Below, piece by piece: positions 37,605-46,305 of a stretch of 49,846 bases of DNA. The DNA comes from an uncultured Prevotellaceae bacterium (GTDB lineage Bacteria; Bacteroidota; Bacteroidia; Bacteroidales; Bacteroidaceae). The stretch's first letter is position 1; the number at the start of each line of letters is the position of its first letter. The position numbers and the translations under genes are program-made. The notes beneath the pieces are model-generated. The model searched no databases, was not told the DNA's origin, and saw nothing but the letters and a program-made list of their open reading frames with translations. Location of the stretch: contig CAMKTN010000016.1 in the NCBI GenBank assembly GCA_946415705.1, positions 1-49,846 of the forward strand. Direction: 5' to 3'.

Positions 37605-39023
37605 TTATGCCTCCCCGTAGCGTTCCTTGGTGATCTGGGCGAGCGACTTGCCGCGCGTGTCGGGGCAGCCGATGACACCGATGATGAGGGAGAGCGCCAA
37701 GAGGGCTATCATGCAATAGGCGGCGAGGGTGAAGCCTTCGCCGTTTTCGCCGTAGATGAAGGTGAAGATGAGGCCCCAGACGGCGGACAGTCCACGCACA
37801 AGGAAGAACATCAACCCTTGGGCACCAGCGCGGAACTTCGCGGGGAACAGCTCGCTGCCCCACAGGGCATAGAAGATCTGCACGCTCAAGCCACCTTCAA
37901 TACCCCACAGGATAGCGAAGGCCCACAGCGAGGCAGTGCTGCCGATGCCCGTGGTGACCACCATCGCCCATGGCGAGATGGCTACGAGGAGGCCGAGGAC
38001 ATAGACAAATTTGTGCGAGATGCGATCGATGAACTGCGAGAGCACGGCAGTCGTGGCTACGGTGCAGAACCACAGCACACAACTCAGCCAGTTGGCCTGC
38101 TCGTTACTCACACCACCCGCTGTCTCGTAGATATGCGGCAAGAAGAAGCCCATCACGGAGGCTACCAAGTTCCAGGTCAAGTAAATGGCCGCAAGGAAGA
38201 GGGCCGTCCTCACAGCAATCTTATTCGTGAACAGGGACTTGATATTCTCCACAATGGAAGACCCACCTCGCCCTGCGGGCACCCCTCCCGTAAGGGCGGG
38301 GGTAGGCTGCGAAGTATTGGTCTCATTCTTGCCGGAGGTCTCCCCTCCCTCACGGGAGGGGCTGGGGGTGGGTCTCCACTCTGCACTCTCCTCCAGCTGC
38401 CGCTGTAATGTCCAGGCGATGAAGGCTACGACAAAGAGTGTGAAGAAGACGACGCGCGAGCTGAAGACCTCCACCGCCTGAGTGCTGGCATCTGCACCGA
38501 TGATGGCATGTGCCAACGCTTCAACGCCTCCGTAGAGGTAGCCGCCAGGAGCAAACAGCATACCGAAAAGCAGGATAATCATAGGTCCGAAGCCCCACGA
38601 CATCTGTGAGATGCAGATATTGCGCCCACGGTTGTGCACCTCGGAACTCTCGGAGATATAGGTCCACGAAGCGGGAACGCCGATGCCCACGCTGATGCCC
38701 GTGATGAGGAAACCGCACAGCAGCATGGGGAAGTTCACGCTGAGCATCACCACCAGCACGCCCAGCATATAGACCAGCAGGTTGTAGGTGAAGATGAACT
38801 TACGTCCGAATCGATCGGCCAGGAAACCACCGATGATGGCACCGATGGCGGCACCCAATGCGTTGGCGCTGATGGCATTGAGCCAACCAAGATGCATCTC
38901 GCTCAGTCCTAAATAGTTTTGCCACAGCGTGATGCCGCTGGCACCTGCCACTATAGCACCTGCATCCAGATAGTTGTTAAGAGACACGGCCAAGGTGCTC
39001 TTCAAAGACGATGTTTTACTCAT
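37605..39023 (-). CDS. MFS sugar transporter (sugar-porter type)
   Basis: 472 residues, 12 predicted membrane helices. The MFS signature between helices 2 and 3 is GGFLADRFGRKFIF, and the second half has QFIDRISHKFVYVL. The central cytoplasmic loop contains two palindromic elements in frame (RPTPSPSREGGE and PTPALTGGVPAGRGGS), which lengthen it. Its position before rhaD suggests L-rhamnose as substrate, although the best-known rhamnose carriers are of the RhaT family; this is inference. A TACCTTTG box lies 43 bases before the start. Confidence 0.88.
   Translation of the reverse strand: MSKTSSLKSTLAVSLNNYLDAGAIVAGASGITLWQNYLGLSEMHLGWLNAISANALGAAIGAIIGGFLADRFGRKFIFTYNLLVYMLGVLVVMLSVNFPMLLCGFLITGISVGIGVPASWTYISESSEVHNRGRNICISQMSWGFGPMIILLFGMLFAPGGYLYGGVEALAHAIIGADASTQAVEVFSSRVVFFTLFVVAFIAWTLQRQLEESAEWRPTPSPSREGGETSGKNETNTSQPTPALTGGVPAGRGGSSIVENIKSLFTNKIAVRTALFLAAIYLTWNLVASVMGFFLPHIYETAGGVSNEQANWLSCVLWFCTVATTAVLSQFIDRISHKFVYVLGLLVAISPWAMVVTTGIGSTASLWAFAILWGIEGGLSVQIFYALWGSELFPAKFRAGAQGLMFFLVRGLSAVWGLIFTFIYGENGEGFTLAAYCMIALLALSLIIGVIGCPDTRGKSLAQITKERYGEA
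38260..38302 (-). repeat. Degenerate palindromic element in MFS central loop (2)
   Basis: Forward on the gene strand, slightly longer and diverged, read as PTPALTGGVPAGRGGS. Confidence 0.8.
38339..38374 (+). repeat. Palindromic element in MFS central loop (1)
   Basis: Reverse on the gene strand, read as RPTPSPSREGGET; inverted to copy 2, about 40 bp away. Confidence 0.9.
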
Positions 39024-39066
39024 TATAAATATAAATAGTATAGCGTTCTTTCTATCTATTTCGCTT

Positions 39067-39074
39067 GCAAAGGT
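39067..39074 (-). promoter_or_regulatory. -7 box of the MFS gene
   Basis: TACCTTTG on the minus strand, 43 bases before the ATG; no clear -33 TTG. Confidence 0.55.
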
Positions 39075-39141
39075 ACTACTTTTCTGATTTAATCATATCG
39101 AAAGTGCAGAAATGTTAGGTGAAAAGAAAAACTTTTTTCAA

Positions 39142-39164
39142 AATCGTGCGCACATGTCACGATT
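39142..39164. promoter_or_regulatory. Inverted repeat AATCGTG-N9-CACGATT upstream of MFS promoter
   Basis: Perfect 7-bp arms at 39142-39148 and 39158-39164, about 70-90 bp upstream of the MFS -7 box. Could be an operator for a sugar-responsive regulator. Confidence 0.4.
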
Positions 39165-39204
39165 CGCACCCTTCATTCTTCTGTTTCGCCTAATCTTCGA
39201 TTTA

Positions 39205-39447
39205 TTATTTTGAAACCACGTATCCATTTTGGGTGGTTATTTCCATTTTGGAAACAACTGAACATTCAGGCAATTCTCCCTCTTCAAAGATATGTGTCAG
39301 ATGCTTGCTGATGGCAGGAATACCTACGCCAAACAACTGTGCCATCGCCTTCTGCGTAGCCCATATCGTTTCATCCTTAATCACAACCTGCACCCTGCCC
39401 TCTTCGTCAGGCAATTGGTACAATATAAATTGTATTTCGTTGTTCAT
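39205..39447 (-). pseudogene. RhuM-family protein, N-terminal fragment
   Basis: 80 residues from MNNEIQFILYQLPDEEGRV; an upstream in-frame Met at 39522 would add 25 residues. The sequence DETIWATQKAMAQLFGV and ISKHLTHIFEEGELPE is the N-terminal part of RhuM (virulence/phage-associated) proteins, which are usually above 300 residues. It stops after KMEITTQNGYVVSK, so the C-terminal three quarters are gone. A TACCTTTG box (39613-39620, minus strand) remains upstream. It marks the left edge of the accessory island. Confidence 0.75.
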
Positions 39448-39650
39448 CTGTTCTATTTGTCTTTTTTTGTCAATACAAAAACCACCTCTTTTTGAGTTAC
39501 CCACTCGTTCGAACTTGTTCACTTTGCCCTACAAAGAAGTATATTGTAGTTACCCACTAACTCGCGAGAGTTAACCATTAATTTGAAATGACCACATGTT
39601 TCTAATGATTCGCAAAGGTAAAGATAAGGCTGAAAAAACAGACAATACTA

Positions 39651-40877
39651 TTACTTCATAACAGAAAGATGTTCCCATCCCTTATAATAGGAAAAATGCT
39701 TGAAACCGAATTCTTGTAATAAAATAGATGTAACCGCAAATCGCATTTTTGATACCAATTCACTCTTTTGCAAATATTCATCAATCTGATAATTGGACAT
39801 AAAGTGCATAAGATAATTTCTCAAATTACAAAAATGACTAACACCTATCTGTTTGTCATTGCTTCTTAACAATTTTAATTTCAATTTTTGTATATCAACA
39901 TCTATTTTTGCCCCAATCTTTTCTATAGAAATTCCTCTTTCACTTAGTTTCTCCTTCATCGAGTCATATGGGTCTTTTCCGTGAGTATTCCCGACATAAC
40001 GATCTAAAATAGAATATAACATAAGAAATTGAGTTGTTTCATCAGCAAATTTGCACCGAGTAAATGTGTGAACAGCATTTCTTAGATCTTTTTTCTTCTC
40101 TTCACTCAATGTATTCCATAAGCTCTCTTTAAAGAAATACTCAAAGCAGTTTCTTTTAAGAATAGTTTCCTTTTCTTCTTTTCCAGCAATATTAATGAAA
40201 CAAAGTTCCGGATGGCTAAGGGTGTCATTTTCAATTCTGAATAATGGAGCTTTTGCAATCACTCCTGTTTTGACAGAATCAGTAGTAACTTGAAAAAGGA
40301 CATTTGAAAAGCTATTGAAATAGAACGAAAGATGAAGTAAAAGGTCATCATCAGACTCCTTGGAATAATTATTAGGCAATAACAGCGTTAGCTTTTCATC
40401 TTCTACTTGTACAAACTTGAATTCTAAGCCATTTCTCGAAATAGTTACTTCCTTATCACTTTCACCATCGAATTTCAATTTATGTCTTAAATGATGAAAT
40501 GGTAAATCCAGAAGAAAAAAATGTTCATCTGAAGATTTTGGAAAAGAATACCGTAACTGTGATAATTGCCACGACATTTCGGTCTTTCCATCTTTTAATG
40601 GCCGACTGCGCCAATGCAACAAATGTGCATCATCCTTGTATAGTTCTATTGTCTTTTCTGCAATCCGTGGCTTACGATATTTTATACATGTAGACATGTC
40701 TGCATGCAAACCTATAGCAGCCCGATATACCAGACTAAATCTGTCTGCATCTTCTTTTGTCATACATCCCGAAGCAATAATCTGCCCTTTGGATATTACG
40801 ATTTTACCTTGTTGCATATAAATTGGAGCATGTCCAGACTTGTTCCAACTTATGTCAGTATCTATTGTAATTGCCAT
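39651..40877 (-). CDS. HEPN-motif protein, third gene of the restriction-modification unit
   Basis: 408 residues, visibly A+T-rich compared with the genes before it. I do not recognise the N-terminal two thirds, a mostly beta region. The C-terminal third is helical (LFMLYSILDRYVG-like segment onward) and contains CNLRNYLMHF: Arg353-Asn354-x3-His358, the RNxxxH motif of HEPN ribonucleases. Such an arrangement, beta domain then HEPN, recalls the ApeA defence family, but this is a suggestion. Its ATG follows the restriction gene's TAA without a single base between (TAAATG), so the two are translated together. Likely an RNase-type toxin or effector tied to the R-M system. Confidence 0.65.
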   Translation of the reverse strand: MAITIDTDISWNKSGHAPIYMQQGKIVISKGQIIASGCMTKEDADRFSLVYRAAIGLHADMSTCIKYRKPRIAEKTIELYKDDAHLLHWRSRPLKDGKTEMSWQLSQLRYSFPKSSDEHFFLLDLPFHHLRHKLKFDGESDKEVTISRNGLEFKFVQVEDEKLTLLLPNNYSKESDDDLLLHLSFYFNSFSNVLFQVTTDSVKTGVIAKAPLFRIENDTLSHPELCFINIAGKEEKETILKRNCFEYFFKESLWNTLSEEKKKDLRNAVHTFTRCKFADETTQFLMLYSILDRYVGNTHGKDPYDSMKEKLSERGISIEKIGAKIDVDIQKLKLKLLRSNDKQIGVSHFCNLRNYLMHFMSNYQIDEYLQKSELVSKMRFAVTSILLQEFGFKHFSYYKGWEHLSVMK

Positions 40878-42086
40878 TTATTTGTTTATAATATAAGTCT
40901 CGTTCTCAGGAAACAGCAGGGCGCGGTCTTTCTTGCCGACCTTGAAGGAATAGGTGTCGCCGCCAGAGTCACGGCAAAGCAGAAAGTCCACGGTTATCTT
41001 GCCCTGCTCCAAAAGAATGTCGAACTGCGAGGGGATAGGGTTCTTTGTGTGGTCGATGGTGGTCACGCGGAAATATTCGCGGTTGCGGATGATGCGTGTG
41101 TCAACGTCTATCCAGAAAGTTTCGTGGTGCTTGGTCAGCAAGCGGTCGTGCAAGTCCATGAGCTGCCAAACGGAAACGTCGTTCAGTTTTCTGTAGATTC
41201 CTTCGTCGTTGGCGGTGAGGGCGTACTCGTTAGCTTCGAGCCAGTCCTTCTGATAGTCCATGTTCAATCCCAATCCTTGTGCATTGGGCTTCAAAGCGGA
41301 AAGCGTGACGTGCAGGCATTTGTGCGTATAACCATCGGGAATGTAGCCGTAACGGTCGACGATAGCTCTTCCGCTCTTCAACCGACTTAGCGGCCAGTTG
41401 GGAGATTGCGTAAAAAGGTTGCTTCTGACATTGGCCTTTTCGCGCTTGCTCTTTAGTTCGATGCCTTTGTAGTCGGGAGTCTTGTCGGCGTTCATCTGAA
41501 TACCGAGCTGTGCTTCAACCTCGCGGCCGACGCCAGTATCTGCCAACACTGTAGTCGGAACCCAGTCGCTCATGCGGTTGCGAATCAACCCAAGCAGTTC
41601 GTCAGAGATTGTCGTGGCCTGTCCGTGAATGGCGTTTATCAAATCGCGTATGGGATTCTCCAGACGGGATTTGTACGAGCGTTCAATGTCAATCTGCGAG
41701 AGGTTGATGACATAGAGTTTCCTCTCGTAGGCAATCAATGCAAATATCTCGTCGGGATTGATGAACTCGTTGATGCGATAAACCCACATACGAGGGTCGC
41801 CCTTTTTGGTGACGGGACGATAGAGTGACGATTGAGTTTTGCGTTGCTCCAAGTCGGTCAGGATGAATGTGTCAATGAGCCGTTTGTGCTCGGGACCTTG
41901 CAACTGGTCTTCGTAATCGTGGATGCCCTTCTCTAAGAAGTAGGCGCGGACTGGTGCCGTTGCGTCAAGAATGCTTTTCTTGAACCCCGTCTCGGTGATT
42001 TGGATGGTCGCATAGGCAACTTGCTTATTGACGAGGAATCTGACGTTCTTTGCCTCGAAGGCGTTGAACTCGCGCATGTGTATCAT
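40878..42086 (-). CDS. MvaI/BcnI-family type II restriction endonuclease
   Basis: 402 residues. The MvaI/BcnI domain follows an unrecognised N-terminal region of about 170 residues. GVGREVEAQLGIQMNADKTP and DYKGIELKSKR give the catalytic set Glu191, Asp205, Glu210-x-Lys212 (PD-(D/E)xK type). MvaI and BcnI cut CCWGG and CCSGG as monomers, so a related 5-bp CC-N-GG site is a reasonable guess. It starts 3 bp after the C5-methyltransferase stop and abuts the HEPN gene. An ATG three codons in is an alternative start. Confidence 0.88.
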   Translation of the reverse strand: MIHMREFNAFEAKNVRFLVNKQVAYATIQITETGFKKSILDATAPVRAYFLEKGIHDYEDQLQGPEHKRLIDTFILTDLEQRKTQSSLYRPVTKKGDPRMWVYRINEFINPDEIFALIAYERKLYVINLSQIDIERSYKSRLENPIRDLINAIHGQATTISDELLGLIRNRMSDWVPTTVLADTGVGREVEAQLGIQMNADKTPDYKGIELKSKREKANVRSNLFTQSPNWPLSRLKSGRAIVDRYGYIPDGYTHKCLHVTLSALKPNAQGLGLNMDYQKDWLEANEYALTANDEGIYRKLNDVSVWQLMDLHDRLLTKHHETFWIDVDTRIIRNREYFRVTTIDHTKNPIPSQFDILLEQGKITVDFLLCRDSGGDTYSFKVGKKDRALLFPENETYIINK

Positions 42087-42089
42087 AGG

Positions 42090-43973
42090 CTACTGGATGT
42101 TTTTGAGGATTTCGTTTCCGATGGCGCGGGACATCAGCGGGGGAACCGCATTGCCGACCAGCGTGTATTGGGGTATTTCGCTCTTGCGCTTGTCGCCGCC
42201 TGTCTGGCGCTTGCCCTGAAAGACGAAGTTGTCGTCGAAGGATTGCAAGCGGGCCATTTCGCGGACGGTCATGGCACGGTAGCGTGAGTAGTGGATGAAA
42301 TCGTCGGGCATGGTCACGACGGTGGGGCTTTGCGCGTCGGGCTTCAGCACGAAGTAGTTGCGCTTCTGCGACTCCAGCCCCAGTTCTTTCAGCTTGGCCT
42401 TGCACTCGTCGGTGTAGCCGCCGCACTGGCCGATGACTTGCAATCGGCGCATTACGATGTCGTTCTGTGCGCTGGTCTGATGGTTGAACAGCTCGGCGGT
42501 TTCCATGTTCATCTTGCCGTTAAGCTCGTCCTTGTCCTTGACATAGAAGGGCTGGCATTCGAAATCAAAGCGGTGGGAAAGCCTGCCCGCCTTTGACCAC
42601 TCGGCGAAGGTCTTGGCTTCGTCCGTGTCGGTGATTTCGCCGTCCACCTTGCGACGCTTGATAAGGCCGTCCCATTCGGGGTGAGGTTCAGGCGTGGCGT
42701 ATTCCGTGCGCACTTCGCCATTGCCGATGAAGTCGAGGTCGGCGATGGCCTCGTAGACGGTCACTTTCTCGTCTTGCTTGACGGTGGCGGGAATCTCCGT
42801 GATGGGCTTCTGGTCGTTTCGGCTGCCGATGAACACCACGCGCTCGCGGTTCTGCGGTACGCCGTAGTCGGACGATAGCAACACCATCTGTTCCACGTTG
42901 TACAAGCGGAGTTTCGACATAATCGTGTCGTATTCCTCGGCTTGCTTCTTCTCTTTCGCCATATTGGAAAGCTCGTCGAAACATTCGTCAAGCGAGAAAG
43001 AATAGAGGTCGATGGCTTGCTTCAAGTCCTCGGTGTCCTTTCCTGCCTTTTTGAGGTCGTCCACTTGGTCGATGGACTCAATAATCTTGGCCGTGATGTT
43101 CTCGTCGGAAATGGCGGCGAGGAACTCGTTGAACTTGTCGGCGAAGAGGTCATTGTCGATGTTCGAGACGGTCTTTTCGTTGATGATGTCGGCGGTGATG
43201 CGCTCGCGCTGTTCGTTGCGGCGAAGCATGTAGATGCCGTGGCGAATGGTGCTGATGTAGCGGTTCGACTTGCTCGTGCGGTAGTCAATCTGGCGCGTCA
43301 CGTTACGCAACTGAGAGTCGAGCAGGTCGAAGAAGTGCTCCTTGTAGTTGTTGGCCTTCTCCTCGTCGCTCGTGATTTCCATCTGCAACTTCAGCAGGAA
43401 GGCGGCGGCAAGGAACGACGATGTGGATTTCTTCATCAGTTTGTCGGCGAACGTTAGGAAATTGCCCACGGCGCGGTCGTCGATGATGGAGCGCATTTCG
43501 CGCATGATTTCCACCTTGAAGCGGCCATTGTCCTTGGTCAGCAAGCCCTTCACGTTCTCCATCACGAAGTATTTCGGGCGCAGGGCACGAATGACTTTAA
43601 GGTAATGATTGAAGAGCCCGTCGCGCTTGTCGAACCTCTTGCGTCTGCCCGAAAGGCTGAACGACTGGCAGCTGGGGCCGCCCGTCACAACGTCCACTTC
43701 CTTGCCGTCCAGTTCCTTCAACAGATGTTTGAGGAAGGTCGGCGACATGATGTCCTCGGTGATGAACTTCGTGCCCAAGCCCAACTGCTCATTGTAGCGC
43801 ACACGGTGTGTCAGCTCGCAGTTCTCGTTGATGTCGCTCGCCAACACGAAGTCGTAGTATTTATCGTCGGTGCAGGCCTGCATGAACCCCTCGCTGATGC
43901 CGCCCGCACCCGCGAACAGGTCAACGAAGGTCACTGGCCGTCTGCCCTTTAGAAACTCTTTTTTCTCTGCCAT
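42090..43973 (-). CDS. DNA (cytosine-5-)-methyltransferase
   Basis: Protective methylase of the R-M unit, 627 residues. Motif I VDLFAGAGGISEGF, motif IV GGPSCQSFSLSGRRKRFD with catalytic Cys102, motif VI VMENVKGLL, motif VIII QNRERVVFIGSR (374-385) and motif X YTLVGNAVPPLMSRAIGNEI are all present. Between motifs VI and VIII is an extra helical region of about 185 residues (about 165-350), making the protein about 200 residues longer than usual; the target-recognition domain lies between VIII and X as normal. Characterised M.MvaI and M.BcnI are N4-cytosine enzymes, so pairing with a C5 enzyme is notable. A TATCTTTG box lies 28 bases upstream. Confidence 0.95.
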   Translation of the reverse strand: MAEKKEFLKGRRPVTFVDLFAGAGGISEGFMQACTDDKYYDFVLASDINENCELTHRVRYNEQLGLGTKFITEDIMSPTFLKHLLKELDGKEVDVVTGGPSCQSFSLSGRRKRFDKRDGLFNHYLKVIRALRPKYFVMENVKGLLTKDNGRFKVEIMREMRSIIDDRAVGNFLTFADKLMKKSTSSFLAAAFLLKLQMEITSDEEKANNYKEHFFDLLDSQLRNVTRQIDYRTSKSNRYISTIRHGIYMLRRNEQRERITADIINEKTVSNIDNDLFADKFNEFLAAISDENITAKIIESIDQVDDLKKAGKDTEDLKQAIDLYSFSLDECFDELSNMAKEKKQAEEYDTIMSKLRLYNVEQMVLLSSDYGVPQNRERVVFIGSRNDQKPITEIPATVKQDEKVTVYEAIADLDFIGNGEVRTEYATPEPHPEWDGLIKRRKVDGEITDTDEAKTFAEWSKAGRLSHRFDFECQPFYVKDKDELNGKMNMETAELFNHQTSAQNDIVMRRLQVIGQCGGYTDECKAKLKELGLESQKRNYFVLKPDAQSPTVVTMPDDFIHYSRYRAMTVREMARLQSFDDNFVFQGKRQTGGDKRKSEIPQYTLVGNAVPPLMSRAIGNEILKNIQ

Positions 43974-44001
43974 TGTCTGCTCGATGAATTTTTTTCGGCG
44001 A

Positions 44002-44009
44002 CAAAGATA
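44002..44009 (-). promoter_or_regulatory. -7 box of the R-M-HEPN unit
   Basis: TATCTTTG on the minus strand, 28 bases before the methyltransferase ATG. The -33 position has no clear TTG. Confidence 0.5.
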
Positions 44010-44031
44010 CGCATTTTTTTAGAATAACGTT

Positions 44032-44190
44032 TCATCGCCCTACTATTTTTAATAAATTACAAATCTCAAAGCTACCTATCACCTTGCTTCTCACATCCAC
44101 AGGACGTGAGCTCTTTCCAATCTTCACCCAATCCTCGCGAAAGCTGGGATTAGTGAGTATGTAAACATATCCAGGTTCTTTGTTTGCCAT
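44032..44190 (-). pseudogene. Truncated GIY-YIG (T5orf172-type) nuclease
   Basis: 52 codons starting 2 bp after the TOPRIM gene stop. The first 36 residues, MANKEPGYVYIL then NPSFREDWVKIGKSSRPV, carry the GYVYIL and KIGKS parts of GIY-YIG/T5orf172 nucleases common in Bacteroidetes. After VDVRSK the match stops and 16 unrelated residues lead to TGA, so the catalytic Arg and Glu region is missing. It looks like the remains of a third gene in the ATPase-TOPRIM unit, cut where the R-M unit begins. Confidence 0.7.
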
Positions 44191-44192
44191 AT

Positions 44193-45026
44193 TTATTCGG
44201 TTCTGTCTGTTTCTTTTCTGTCACTGACAATCTTTTTGCCAAAGTAGTCGAATAAGAATATCGGAAACGCATTAAGGATGGCGACCTTGCATTCTTCTGT
44301 ATCTACATACTTGGCAAGTTGATTATCGTATATCTCTTTCTGAGAATTAACTTCTTCAGGAAGCTCGGCCTTGTCATTGCAAATGTAGTTAGCCTTGCTT
44401 GTGTTCATTGTGACAAGATGACGCCAATTCGTTTTGGCCGTATCTGTCTTCTGCTGAATCTTGGCTTCGTCGTCTGCAGGTTTGATGGTGAGCACGAGAT
44501 ATTCCAGGTTTGACTTGTAGAATGAGAACTCGTGAACCTGATGCTTGAAACTTTCCTCTTGGCACTTCTGACGAGTTACTGTATAGCTCCAATAATTATC
44601 GTCTGGCAATTCTTTGGTGTAACGAAGAGATTCTACCATCGGATAGTTAATGTAGAGCTTGCCGTTGCCTGTCTCGTCTGTGAAATAATCAAGCATCTCA
44701 CTCAGATGTTTGTTGTTCTCTTCGAGCGTTCTATGTTTCTCCTGGAAATCGTAGTCAAAGAAGAGATAGATTTCTGAAACCTCGTCTTCTCTGATGTCCT
44801 TCAATGTGTTGTCACCTTTTTCTGTCAGGATTTCCTTGAAGACGGACACGGTATTAACTTCCAACTTTCCATTCAGCGCGTCATGAGCTTTCAGCTTTGT
44901 ATAGAGCGAATAGATGTTGCTTTTATATGTGCACACGAAGGTCTCCGACTTCTCTGGGAAGAAAAGCCGTTTGAGAGACTCAAAATAAGTCTTGTCGTCC
45001 TTGCCTTCAAATATAAATAGTATCAT
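44193..45026 (-). CDS. TOPRIM-domain protein partner of an AAA ATPase (defence)
   Basis: 277 residues. The N-terminus MILFIFEGKDDKTYFESL and LFFDYDF give a TOPRIM-like set: Glu7, Asp91 and Asp93, followed by NYPMVESLRY, a pattern of DUF4435/RloB/OLD-type nucleases. The start overlaps the ATPase gene by 4 bp (ATGA). AAA plus TOPRIM pairs of this kind include PARIS (AriA/AriB) and AbiL; which is closer cannot be decided by eye. The predicted role is a nuclease or tRNA-/DNA-cleaving effector released or controlled by the ATPase during phage infection. Confidence 0.7.
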   Translation of the reverse strand: MILFIFEGKDDKTYFESLKRLFFPEKSETFVCTYKSNIYSLYTKLKAHDALNGKLEVNTVSVFKEILTEKGDNTLKDIREDEVSEIYLFFDYDFQEKHRTLEENNKHLSEMLDYFTDETGNGKLYINYPMVESLRYTKELPDDNYWSYTVTRQKCQEESFKHQVHEFSFYKSNLEYLVLTIKPADDEAKIQQKTDTAKTNWRHLVTMNTSKANYICNDKAELPEEVNSQKEIYDNQLAKYVDTEECKVAILNAFPIFLFDYFGKKIVSDRKETDRTE

Positions 45027-46123
45027 ACCTCAAATGCACCTCCACGGAATAGTTTTTCGATATTATGTCCGAATCTCAATTCTTTATCTGTGCAAGCATG
45101 CAGGGGCTTAATCTTGTTGTTCTGTAGAATAAAGTTGCAATCGGGGCGAAGCAAATCGTTCGTCATTAGATAGGTGTTGTGAGAAGACGTGAACACTTGG
45201 CAATCAAGATGGAACAATCGTTTACATACCTCAAAAGCCAATCTGAAATGATAGAAGGCGTCAAACTCGTCAATAAAGACAAATGAAGCAGATGACATCC
45301 TTTTAATCCAAACATAAAGTAATTCCAATGCTTGAGTTCCCGTAGATGCCATTAAAAGGAAAGGAATGGTATTTCCTCCTATTTCGCAATAAAGATTCTT
45401 ATCGCCTTCTTTGGGTGTTGCAAACCTGAAATGCTGATCACTCACCTTTTCTAAGAAATCTGTAAAGTCCTCAACATAATTGTTTTGAATAATAAATTCT
45501 TCTATGTTAAAACTGGCAGTTTCTAATCCAATGAACTCACGACTGTCCAAGTTCTTGAACCACAACATGGAGTTCACAAATAGAATGAGTTTGACGATAT
45601 AGTGATCCTGTGAAAATGGGAATGAAGCAGTCAAAAAGTTGATGACAGAAACACTATTCACATTTTGTTTGAAGCTCTCTTTAATCGCTGCTTCTATTTT
45701 AAATTGGTTCTCGTCAATTTCAAAGATGGATTCATCCTTCCTGAAAATCAGATTCTGATTCACACGTAATGACTCAGATAATAATAATCCGGCGGAATTC
45801 TTCGAGTATCTATATTCAATAATATCATTGCCGAATTTGAACAGATATTCGAATTCAACGGGTGAAGTGGGAGCTCCTGTATAAACAAAGTTCGTATAAT
45901 AGTCCGTCTTCTTCCATTTGGCAGACAGGTGATTCTCTATATCGAAAATTGCCAAGGCGAAGTTCGACTTCCCTGACCCGTTAGGGCCATAGATGATACC
46001 ATTCTTGATGATGCCCTCTTTAATGGCGTATGTGTTGAATGTGTAGTTGTTGGGATGTGACAGGTCCCACTCAATCCTTTCAGCAAAGCCTCGGAAGTTT
46101 TTTACGGCAAATTTGATAAGCAT
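45023..46123 (-). CDS. AAA/ABC-type ATPase of a two-gene anti-phage module
   Basis: 366 residues from the ATG at 46123 (MLIKFAVKNFRGFAERIEW); the frame extends 16 codons further up across the promoter box, which I reject. Walker A is GIIYGPNGSGKSNFALAIF and Walker B is SFVFIDEFDAFYHF, followed by the sensor-like FTSSHNTYLM. The C-terminus RFGHNIEKLFRGGAFE is shared with AAA_15/AAA_21 ATPases of the RloA/AbiL type. The gene is A+T-rich relative to the host. Coupled by a 4-bp overlap to the TOPRIM gene. Confidence 0.85.
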   Translation of the reverse strand: MLIKFAVKNFRGFAERIEWDLSHPNNYTFNTYAIKEGIIKNGIIYGPNGSGKSNFALAIFDIENHLSAKWKKTDYYTNFVYTGAPTSPVEFEYLFKFGNDIIEYRYSKNSAGLLLSESLRVNQNLIFRKDESIFEIDENQFKIEAAIKESFKQNVNSVSVINFLTASFPFSQDHYIVKLILFVNSMLWFKNLDSREFIGLETASFNIEEFIIQNNYVEDFTDFLEKVSDQHFRFATPKEGDKNLYCEIGGNTIPFLLMASTGTQALELLYVWIKRMSSASFVFIDEFDAFYHFRLAFEVCKRLFHLDCQVFTSSHNTYLMTNDLLRPDCNFILQNNKIKPLHACTDKELRFGHNIEKLFRGGAFEV

Positions 46124-46148
46124 AAGAACTTTTTTAGTATTTTCGCCG

Positions 46149-46192
46149 CAAATATATAGAAAAACATTCAAACTCCGTAATTATTTTACGGA
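46149..46192 (-). promoter_or_regulatory. Promoter region of ATPase-TOPRIM unit with palindromic operator
   Basis: TATATTTG box at 46156-46149 (minus strand). Just upstream, TCCGTAA (46174-46180) and TTACGGA (46186-46192) form a perfect inverted repeat with a 5-base loop, covering the -33 region, where a regulator could control the unit. Confidence 0.5.
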
Positions 46193-46305
46193 AATATGAC
46201 ATTCTTGGTGCAATTTGCAGGAAAATGCTGCTCCCGATGCCGGTAAACATTAATAATCATCTTGGCCTCTCTATTGTTTTGTCAGGCAACAGATAGTCGC
46301 AGGCC

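Noticed and set aside
46172..46305. Further remnant genes in the gap between the ATPase gene and the Bro-N fragment
   Set aside because: I translated the minus strand of this gap and saw stops and no recognisable domain; only the operator-like palindrome at 46174-46192 stands out.
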